Below, piece after piece: positions 47,616 to 56,784 of a stretch of DNA of 64,000 nt (position 1 is its first letter; each line of letters opens with the position of its first letter). The notes beneath the pieces are model-generated. The model had not been told where the DNA came from. It did not search any database and saw only the letters and a list, made by a program, of their open reading frames with translations. A program made the translations under genes and the position numbers. This DNA comes from Paracoccaceae bacterium (GTDB lineage Bacteria > Pseudomonadota > Alphaproteobacteria > Rhodobacterales > Rhodobacteraceae): assembly GCA_947371955.1 (NCBI GenBank), contig CANBRQ010000003.1:1-64000 (forward strand), given 5' to 3'.

Positions 47616-48605
47616 ATGACCACTGCACTCGGCGCCAATCTGACGACCCCGCCCCCGGTTTTGCCCGCCGAGGCGGCGCTGGCGCTGGTCCAGACCCATT
47701 TCTGCATGGAAGGCACGCTCTCGCCGCTGACGTCAGAGCGCGATCTGAACTTCCGGCTGACCACGCCACAGGGCCGCTACGTCCTGAAACTCGCCAACAG
47801 CGCGGAACCGGCCGAGGTGACCCAGTTCCAGACGCGCGCGCTCTTGCATCTGGAAGCCACCGGCCTGCCCGTCCCCCGTGTGATCCGCACCGTAACAGGT
47901 GCGACCGAGGCCAGCACCCCACACGGCATCCTGCGGCTTCTGAGCTATCTGGAGGGCGAGCCGCTGCACCTTGCGCCCAAATCACAAGCCCAGCGCGCCC
48001 GCGTGGGGCAGATGGCCGCCCGTCTGACCCTTGGCCTGCAAGGCTTCACCCACCCCGCCGCAAGCCAGGACCTGCAATGGGACATCCGCCACGCCGCCCG
48101 TCTGCGCCCCCTTCTGCCGCATGTCGCGGCAGACCTGCGCCCCCTTGCGGCTGCGGCCCTTGACCAGTTCGAAACGCAAGTCCTGCCGCATCTGGCCGAC
48201 TGCCGCTGGCAGATCGTTCACAACGACTTCAACCCGCACAACCTTTTGACCGATCCCGCCGACCCGACGCGGATCGCCGGCATCCTCGATTTCGGCGACA
48301 TGGTGGAAACCCCGCTGGTCTGCGACATGGCCGTCGCCGCCAGCTATCAGGTTGACCCTTTGGCACCGCTCGACAGCCTGCGCGCCTTTGCGTCCGCCTA
48401 TCACGCCACCCTGCCGCTGACGCCGCTGGAACAGCGCCTGTTCCCCGCCCTGACGGCGACCCGCATGCTGACGACCCTTGCCATCGCCTCGGCCCGCGCC
48501 GCCCGCTATCCCGAAAACGTCCCCTACATCCTGCGCAACGTGCCCTCGGCCAGTGCCGGGCTGAAGGCACTGCAGGGCCTCAACCTCTCAAGCCTCTGGG
48601 ACTGA
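47616..48605 (+). CDS. APH-family small-molecule kinase (hydroxylysine kinase-like)
   Basis: IVHNDFNPHNLLTDPADPTRIAGILDFGDMVETPLVCDMAVA kinase motifs; next to class III aminotransferase. Confidence 0.88.
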   Translation: MTTALGANLTTPPPVLPAEAALALVQTHFCMEGTLSPLTSERDLNFRLTTPQGRYVLKLANSAEPAEVTQFQTRALLHLEATGLPVPRVIRTVTGATEASTPHGILRLLSYLEGEPLHLAPKSQAQRARVGQMAARLTLGLQGFTHPAASQDLQWDIRHAARLRPLLPHVAADLRPLAAAALDQFETQVLPHLADCRWQIVHNDFNPHNLLTDPADPTRIAGILDFGDMVETPLVCDMAVAASYQVDPLAPLDSLRAFASAYHATLPLTPLEQRLFPALTATRMLTTLAIASARAARYPENVPYILRNVPSASAGLKALQGLNLSSLWD

Positions 48606-48606
48606 C

Positions 48607-49911
48607 ATGAAACGTGACGAGACGATGGTGAATGCCTATGTCCCCGGCCAAGGCCATTTGCCGCCCGAGGATCAGGCCCTGATCGCCCGCCGCCAGCGCC
48701 TGCTGGGGCCCGCTTACCGGCTGTTCTATGAAACCCCGGTGCATCTGGTGCGCGGCGACGGCGTCTGGCTTTATGACGCCCATGGCAAGGCCTACCTCGA
48801 CTGCTACAACAACGTGGCCTCACTGGGTCATTGCCACCCCCATGTCATCGCTGCCACGGCCCGGCAGGCGGGCATCTATGCCAGCCACACCCGCTATCTG
48901 AACGAGGTCGTGCTGGACTGCGCCGAAAAGCTGCTGTCCCACTTCCCGCCCGAACTTTCCAACGTCATGTTCACCTGCACCGGGTCCGAGGCGAACGACC
49001 TCGCGCTGCGCATCGCCTTCGCACAGACCGGCGGCACTGGCGTTATCGTGACGCAGAACGCCTATCACGGCGTCACACACACCGTCGCGGGCCTGTCGCC
49101 GTCGCTGGGGTCTGGCGTGGCCCTTGGCCAGCATGTCCGCACGATCCCCGCCCCCGATGCCGCGCACCTGACCGGCGACTTGGGGCAAGCCTTCGCTGCC
49201 GAAGTGCAAAAGGCCATCGACGATCTGCAACGCCATGGCATCAAGCCGGCCGTCCTGATCGTTGACACGGTCTTCTCCTCCGACGGCGTCTTCGCCGACC
49301 CGGCAGGCTTTCTGAAACCCGCTGCCGAGGCGATACGCCAAGCCGGCGGCCTGTTCATCGCCGACGAGGTGCAACCGGGCTTTGGCCGCACCGGCAGCCA
49401 CTGGTGGGGCTTTCAGCGCCACGGCCTGATCCCCGACATGGTCAGCTTGGGCAAACCGATGGGCAACGGCTACCCCGTCGCGGCCCTTGTCCTGCGGCCC
49501 GAAGTTCTTGCCGAGTTCGGTGCCAAAGGCCGCTACTTCAACACCTTCGGCGGCAATGCCGTGGCCGCCGCCACCGCCATCGCGGTGATGGAGGTGATCG
49601 AACAGGAAAACCTTCTGCAAAATGCCGCCACCGTGGGGGCTCACATGGCCGAAGGCCTGCGTGCCCTGGCCCAGCGTCACGCTGCCCTCGGCCCCCTGCG
49701 CGCCACCGGCCTGTTCTTCGGTCAGGACATCACCCGCGGCGGAGAGCCCGACGCCAAGGAAGCCGCCCGCATCGTCAACGCTTTGCGTGACGCCGGGGTC
49801 CTGATCTCCGCCACCGGTCCCAAAGGCCACGTCCTGAAGATACGCCCGCCCCTGATCCTGCAAAAGGCCGAGGCGGATATCTTCCTCGACAAGCTCGATC
49901 AGGTTCTCTGA
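48607..49911 (+). CDS. Class III PLP aminotransferase/phospholyase family
   Basis: LIVDTVFSSDGVFADPAGFLKPAAEAIRQAGGLFIADEVQPGFGRTGSHWWGFQRHGLIPDMVSLGKPMGNGYPVAA. Confidence 0.94.
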   Translation: MKRDETMVNAYVPGQGHLPPEDQALIARRQRLLGPAYRLFYETPVHLVRGDGVWLYDAHGKAYLDCYNNVASLGHCHPHVIAATARQAGIYASHTRYLNEVVLDCAEKLLSHFPPELSNVMFTCTGSEANDLALRIAFAQTGGTGVIVTQNAYHGVTHTVAGLSPSLGSGVALGQHVRTIPAPDAAHLTGDLGQAFAAEVQKAIDDLQRHGIKPAVLIVDTVFSSDGVFADPAGFLKPAAEAIRQAGGLFIADEVQPGFGRTGSHWWGFQRHGLIPDMVSLGKPMGNGYPVAALVLRPEVLAEFGAKGRYFNTFGGNAVAAATAIAVMEVIEQENLLQNAATVGAHMAEGLRALAQRHAALGPLRATGLFFGQDITRGGEPDAKEAARIVNALRDAGVLISATGPKGHVLKIRPPLILQKAEADIFLDKLDQVL

Positions 49912-49920
49912 CCTCCGCAT

Positions 49921-49949
49921 CCCAAGAATTTTCGCCGAAAATTCTTGGG
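49921..49949. repeat. Palindrome family 2, copy 2
   Basis: CCCAAGAATTTTCG-C-CGAAAATTCTTGGG, perfect 14-bp arms at a convergent junction. Confidence 0.88.
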
Positions 49950-49967
49950 CGGCCCCGGCGGGAAGAC

Positions 49968-50651
49968 TCAGCCCTCCGCTGCCGCCCGCAGCGCCCGGAT
50001 GTTTTCGGCATAGGGCGCCGGGTTCTCCGGCGACCCACCCTTGAACAGCGAGGTCCCCGCCACCAGCACATCCGCCCCCGCCTCCACCAGCGCCCGTGCG
50101 TTGGAGATGGCCACCCCGCCGTCGATCTGCAGATGGATCGGCCTGTCGCCAATTATTGCCCGCAAGGTCCGGATCTTGGCCATCTGCCCCGGGATCAAGG
50201 TTTGCCCGCCAAAGCCCGGACTGACCGTCATCACCACGATCATGTCGATATCATCGAGCATATAGGGCACAGCCTCGATCCCCGTGCCCGGATTGATCGC
50301 CAGTCCCGCCTTGCAGCCCAAGCCCCGGATGGCCTGCAAGGTCCGGTAGATGTGCGGCCCGCTTTCCAGATGCGCCGTCATCCGGTCTACCCCGGCCTTG
50401 GCAAAGGCCTCCAGATAGGGATCGACCGGCGAGATCATCAGATGCACATCCATCACGCCCTTGATATGAGGCCGCAGCGCCGCGCACATGGCGGGGCCAA
50501 AGGTCAGGTTCGGCACGAAATGCCCGTCCATCACGTCGACATGCACCCAATCCGCCCCCGCCGCCTCAATCGCCCGGCACTCGGCGCCGAAGTTGGCGAA
50601 GTCGGCGGCAAGGATGGATGGCGCGATCTTGACCTGTCGTGAAAAGCTCAT
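49968..50651 (-). CDS. rpe: Ribulose-phosphate 3-epimerase
   Basis: IAPSILAADFANFGAECRAIEAAGADWVHVDVMDGHFVPNLTFGP; VMTVSPGFGGQTLI. Confidence 0.97.
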   Translation of the reverse strand: MSFSRQVKIAPSILAADFANFGAECRAIEAAGADWVHVDVMDGHFVPNLTFGPAMCAALRPHIKGVMDVHLMISPVDPYLEAFAKAGVDRMTAHLESGPHIYRTLQAIRGLGCKAGLAINPGTGIEAVPYMLDDIDMIVVMTVSPGFGGQTLIPGQMAKIRTLRAIIGDRPIHLQIDGGVAISNARALVEAGADVLVAGTSLFKGGSPENPAPYAENIRALRAAAEG

Positions 50652-50812
50652 GGCGTCCTCCTCTGACCCACCCGATGTGCCGGACCGAGGGTCGTCGGTC
50701 AATGCCCCTGTCCCTGCGGTCAAACGCCCTTCGGGGACAAATGTACCCGTACAAGCCTGATATTGCAGCGCCTTCCGCAATATGATCAAATTCCTCCAAA
50801 CGGAGGATCCCA

Positions 50813-51787
50813 ATGCGAGTCTTCATCAACGGCTTTGGCCGCATCGGTCGGTCGGTCCTGCGGGCCTGGGCGCAGAACCCCGCCGGGTGGCCCGGCCTGC
50901 AGATCGCCGGCATCAATGACATCGCCGCAGCCGAGATGTGCGCCTACCTCTTCCAGTACGACAGCGTCTTCGGCCCCTGGCGCGGCACCGTTGCCCTCAC
51001 CCCTGGCGCGCTGGAGGTCGACGGCCAAAGCATCCCCCTGCACCGCACACCCGACATCTCCTCCCTGAACCTGTCCGGGGTCGATGTCGTGCTGGAATGC
51101 ACGGGCCGCGCCGACAGCCCTGACATCGCGGCCCGAGGCCTGACCGCCGGCGCCCACCGCATCCTGATCTCTGGTCCCTCCAAGGCCGCTGACCTGACCG
51201 TGGTGCTGGGCGCAAACGACCACGCGCTGCAAGATCAACGCATCGTTTCCAACGCCTCCTGCACCACCAACGCGCTGGCGCCCTTGGTCAAAGTGCTGCA
51301 CGCAAACTGGGGCGTGGTCACCGGCTCCATGACCACGATCCACTGCTACACAGGCAGTCAACCCACGACCGATGCCCCCGCTGCCGACTACGCCCGCTCC
51401 CGCGCTGCAGCCCTCTCGATGGTGCCCACCACCACCTCGGCCCAGCGCCTGCTGGACACCGTTCTGCCAGAGATCGCCGGCCGCATCGAGGCCTCCGCCG
51501 TCCGGGTCCCCACCGCTTCCGTCTCGGCGGTCGATCTTGCGGTGATGCTGCAAACCATCCCGACGGCAGCCGAGGTCAACGCCGCCCTCACCGCCGCCAA
51601 AGGCGTCATCGGCACCACAAATGCCCCGCTTGTCTCCTCCGACCTGCGCGCCCGCCCCGAAAGCATCATCATGGCCATTCCCGAAACCCGCGTCACCAAG
51701 GGCGGCCTTCTGCGGGTCTTCGGCTGGTACGACAACGAATGGGGTTTCTCCAACCGCATGCTCGACGTCGCCCTGAAAATGGGATGA
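50813..51787 (+). CDS. Glyceraldehyde-3-phosphate dehydrogenase family
   Basis: MRVFINGFGRIGRSVLRA; VSNASCTTNALAPL active-site Cys; GWYDNEWGFSNRMLD. Confidence 0.96.
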   Translation: MRVFINGFGRIGRSVLRAWAQNPAGWPGLQIAGINDIAAAEMCAYLFQYDSVFGPWRGTVALTPGALEVDGQSIPLHRTPDISSLNLSGVDVVLECTGRADSPDIAARGLTAGAHRILISGPSKAADLTVVLGANDHALQDQRIVSNASCTTNALAPLVKVLHANWGVVTGSMTTIHCYTGSQPTTDAPAADYARSRAAALSMVPTTTSAQRLLDTVLPEIAGRIEASAVRVPTASVSAVDLAVMLQTIPTAAEVNAALTAAKGVIGTTNAPLVSSDLRARPESIIMAIPETRVTKGGLLRVFGWYDNEWGFSNRMLDVALKMG

Positions 51788-51810
51788 GGGCGCAGGTCCC
51801 CCGCGCCCCC

Positions 51811-51865
51811 TTTCATTTGTTCATAAATATCCCACAGGGGTGCAGGGGGTGTGAAACCCCCTGCT
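51811..51865 (-). repeat. Intergenic repeat family 1, copy E
   Basis: Minus strand GCAGGGGGTTTCACACCCCCTGCACCCCTGTGGGATATTTATGAACAAATGAAA. Confidence 0.74.
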
Positions 51866-51872
51866 CACGCCC

Positions 51873-53281
<1,409 letters not shown>

Positions 53282-53285
<4 letters not shown>

Positions 53286-54175
53286 GGTTGCTGCACTCCC
53301 CTGCGGTTCAAAGCCAGCATGTAAAGGCTGGTTGTGGCGGTGATGTAAAGCTGATGCTTGGCCCGGCCCCCAAAGCAAAGGTTGGATACGATCTCCGGCA
53401 CCAGAATTTTACCCAGAAGTGTCCCGTCCGGGGCGATGCAATGCACCCCGTCGCCGGCCGAGGACCAGATGTTGCCGTCGCTGTCGGCCCGGAACCCATC
53501 AGCCACGCCGGGGCTGATCGCATGAAAGACCCGGCCCCCTGATGGACGGCCCGAGGCCATGTCGAACACCCTTATATGTGCCGGATCGGAATGGAACATG
53601 CGGCCCGTATCGGCCACGTACAGCAGGCTCTCATCCGGGCTGAAGCACAGCCCGTTCGGGCAGTTGAAATCGGTCAGCACGGCCTCGATCGTGCCATCCG
53701 GATCGACGCGGTAGACATGGCACGGCAGTTCCTGTTCGGACTTGAAGCCTTCGTAGTCGGTGCCGATGCCGTAGTGCGGGTCGGAGAACCAGATCGAGCC
53801 ATCCGACTTCACCACCACATCATTGGGCGAATTCAAGCGCTTGCCCTGATAGCTGTCGGCTATCAAGGTGATGGAGCCATCCCATTCGGTCCGTGTGACG
53901 CGCCTTGTCCCGTGTTCACAGGACACCAGCCGACCGACCCGGTCGCGCGTGTGGCCGTTGGAATAGTTCGAAGGCGCCCGATAGGTCGACAAGCCCACCT
54001 CCGGTGTCCAGCGCAGGATCTTGTTGTTCGGAATGTCGCTGAACAGAAGGCACCCGGCGTCGCCCATCCAGACCGGCCCTTCGACCCAGTCAAACCCGGT
54101 GGCAAGGCGCTTCAGCGGCGCGTTGAACATCACATATTGCCCGAACCGCGCATCATAGCTTTCGTAAAATGACAT
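53282..54175 (-). CDS. SMP-30/gluconolactonase family protein
   Basis: FDWVEGPVWMGDAGCLLFSDIPNNKILRW; LNSPNDVVVKSDGSIWFSDPHYGI; ATGA overlap with gnd. Confidence 0.94.
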
Positions 54176-54214
54176 CCGACTCCCCCCAAGTTTGCGCTAA
54201 CCTATCCCTGCCCC

Positions 54215-54240
54215 GTAGGATGGGCAATCTGCCCATGCTC
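54215..54240. repeat. Palindrome family 3, copy 5
   Basis: GTAGGATGGGCA-ATC-TGCCCATGCTCC. Confidence 0.75.
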
Positions 54241-54243
54241 CCA

Positions 54244-55542
54244 TCAGAACAGCGCCGCATTCCACCACAGATGCACGCCAATCGAGGCCGCATAGCCCAA
54301 GCCCACCGCCCAACTCCACCGCAGATGTGCCAGAAAGGTATAGGTCCCCTTCGCCTGCCCCATCAAAGCCACCCCCGCCGCCGAGCCGATCGACAGGATT
54401 GACCCACCCACCCCGCAGGTCAGCGTGATCAACAGCCAGTGCCCCTGCGACATCCCCGGGTCCATCGTCAGCACGGCAAACATCAGCGGAATATTGTCCA
54501 CCACCGCCGACAGCGCCCCAATGATCACGTTCGCCGGCAAGGGCCCCAGACCCGCGTACAAGGCCTGCGACGCCAGTGCCAGATAGCCCAGCACCCCCAA
54601 GCCCCCGACCGCAAAGATGATGCCGAAGAAGAACAACAGCGTGTCCCACTCCACCCTTTGCACCTGCGCAAAGCTGTCGAGCACCATGTCCTCGTCACCG
54701 CGCCGTCCGCCCGTCACGCTCAAGCCGTAGGCCAGCATCTGCAGATACCCGAGGCCCAGCATCATGCCCATTGCAGGCGGCAGGTTCAGATAGTTCTTGA
54801 ACGCCACCGAGGTCGCAATCGTCGCCGCAAACAGCGCCACCACCCCCCACATGCCCGGCTTGGCCACCACCCGCTCCTGCAGGGCCGCAGGCTTGCCGGC
54901 AGGGACAGCCAGATACATGAAGGCCGCCGGCACCAGCCAGTTGACCAAGGCTGGCGGGAAAAGATCAAAGAATTCAAAGAACTCCAGCTTGCCCTTCTGC
55001 CAGACCATCAGCGTGGTGATATCGCCAAACGGACAAAACGCCCCCCCGGCATTGGAGGCCGCCACGACCGAGATGCAGGCCAGCACCGCAAACCTGCGGT
55101 TGTCCCGCCCCAAAGCCAGCACCACCGCCCCCATCACCAAAGCGGTCGTCATATTGTCCAGCACGCTCGACAGAAAGAACGACAGCACCCCCGTCAGCCC
55201 GAACAATTGCCGGTAACTCAACCCCATCCGCACCAAAGCCCCGCGCAGGACTTCAAAGGCCCGTCGCTCCTCCAGCGTGTTCACGTAGGTGATCGCTACG
55301 ATCAGGAACAGGAACAACTCGCCGTATTCCTCAATCACCGCCAGCGCCGCCTGATGCGCCGCCTCGCCCTGCCCGGCGGCCGTAAACGCCAGCCCGATCA
55401 GCCCCCAGATCAGCCCCGCCGCCATCAGCACGGGCTTGGATTTCGCCATCCCGGTGACTTCTTCCAGGATGACCAGTCCATAGGCCGCCACAAAGATCGC
55501 CAGCGAGGCCAGCCCCGCCCAATGCCCCGTCAGATCCAACAC
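54244..55542 (-). CDS. nhaD: NhaD-type Na+/H+ antiporter
   Basis: Membrane transporter; SNAGGAFCPFGDITTLMVWQKGKLEFFEFFDLFPPALVNWLVPA. Confidence 0.93.
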   Translation of the reverse strand: MLDLTGHWAGLASLAIFVAAYGLVILEEVTGMAKSKPVLMAAGLIWGLIGLAFTAAGQGEAAHQAALAVIEEYGELFLFLIVAITYVNTLEERRAFEVLRGALVRMGLSYRQLFGLTGVLSFFLSSVLDNMTTALVMGAVVLALGRDNRRFAVLACISVVAASNAGGAFCPFGDITTLMVWQKGKLEFFEFFDLFPPALVNWLVPAAFMYLAVPAGKPAALQERVVAKPGMWGVVALFAATIATSVAFKNYLNLPPAMGMMLGLGYLQMLAYGLSVTGGRRGDEDMVLDSFAQVQRVEWDTLLFFFGIIFAVGGLGVLGYLALASQALYAGLGPLPANVIIGALSAVVDNIPLMFAVLTMDPGMSQGHWLLITLTCGVGGSILSIGSAAGVALMGQAKGTYTFLAHLRWSWAVGLGYAASIGVHLWWNAALF

Positions 55543-55607
55543 GGCCTCCTCATTCTTGACCTTTTGGTAAAACTTGATCCCAAAGCCCCAAACCGCACCT
55601 TGCCAGC

Positions 55608-56663
55608 ATGCCGCCCGCCATGCAAACGTGGCCCGACCTTGCGGAGGCCATGATGCAGACCCTCACCCCCGAAGCCACGCTCACCGCCCAGACCACCGGG
55701 CACCAACTTCCCCAACTGAGCCATGCCCGCAACCCCGGCATGGCGCTGGATCTGGACTGGGTGGCCAGCGTTCAAGCCAACACCTCCGCCATCGAACGCC
55801 GCTGTGCCACCCTGGGCGGACGGCGCAGCGTGAAGAAAGACTTTCAGGCGGCATGGCTGCTGAAAGCCATCTCCGTCATCGACCTCACCACGCTGTCCGG
55901 CGACGACACCGAAGGCCGAGTCGAGCGTCTTTGCGCCAAAGCCCGCCAACCCGTCCGCGCCGAGATGCTGGAGGCTTTGGGCATGCCCGACCTCAAAGTC
56001 GGCGCCGTCTGCGTCTATCACGACATGGTGGAAACCGCCGTCAAAGCGCTGGAAGGTTCGGGCATCCCCGTCGCCGCCGTCTCCACCGGCTTCCCGGCGG
56101 GCCTGTCCCCCTACCATCTCCGCATTGCCGAAATCGGCGAGTCGGTGAAAGCCGGCGCGCAGGAGATCGACATCGTCATCTCCCGCCGCCATGTCCTCAC
56201 CCAAAACTGGCAAGCCCTCTACGACGAAACCCGCGAGATGCGCGCCGCCTGCGGGGATGCCCACATGAAAACCATCCTCGCCACCGGCGAACTCGGCACC
56301 CTGCGCAACGTCGCCCGCGCCAGCCTTGTCTGCATGATGGGCGGCGCCGATTTCATCAAGACCTCGACCGGCAAAGAGACGGTGAACGCCACTCTGCCCG
56401 TTACCCTGACCATGCTGCGCTGCATCCGCGAGTATGACGAACGCACCGGCTTCAAGGTCGGCTACAAACCCGCAGGCGGCATCTCCAAGGCCAAAGACGC
56501 GCTCGTCTACCTGTCGCTCCTGAAAGACGAACTGGGCCTGCCCTGGCTGCAACCCGACCTCTTCCGCTTCGGCGCCTCCTCGCTCCTCGGCGATATCGAG
56601 CGCCAGCTGGAACACCATCTCACCGGCCGCTACTCCGCCGCCAACCGCCATGCGATGGGCTGA
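55608..56663 (+). CDS. deoC: Deoxyribose-phosphate aldolase
   Basis: VIDLTTLSGDDTEGRVERLCAKA; MKTILATGELGT; GADFIKTSTGKETVNATL; VGYKPAGGISKAKDA. Confidence 0.96.
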   Translation: MPPAMQTWPDLAEAMMQTLTPEATLTAQTTGHQLPQLSHARNPGMALDLDWVASVQANTSAIERRCATLGGRRSVKKDFQAAWLLKAISVIDLTTLSGDDTEGRVERLCAKARQPVRAEMLEALGMPDLKVGAVCVYHDMVETAVKALEGSGIPVAAVSTGFPAGLSPYHLRIAEIGESVKAGAQEIDIVISRRHVLTQNWQALYDETREMRAACGDAHMKTILATGELGTLRNVARASLVCMMGGADFIKTSTGKETVNATLPVTLTMLRCIREYDERTGFKVGYKPAGGISKAKDALVYLSLLKDELGLPWLQPDLFRFGASSLLGDIERQLEHHLTGRYSAANRHAMG

Positions 56664-56721
56664 CGATGCGCCTGTTCCCACCGTCGCAGGGGCGCTGCCC
56701 CTCGGGCAAAGCCCTCACCCC

Positions 56722-56772
56722 GGGATATTTCCACAAGTATGAAAACGCCTTTCATACTTGCCCAAATATCCC
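56722..56772. repeat. Intergenic repeat family 1, copy F: head-to-head pair forming a long hairpin
   Basis: GGGATATTTccaCAAGTATGAAA-acgcc-TTTCATACTTGcccAAATATCCC. Confidence 0.88.
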
Positions 56773-56784
56773 CGCCGGAGGCAC

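Noticed and set aside
56758-56784. Upstream start for the ALDH16 gene at 56758 (MPKYPRRRH...)
   Set aside because: Would initiate inside the hairpin; ATG 56785 has a well-placed GGAGG.
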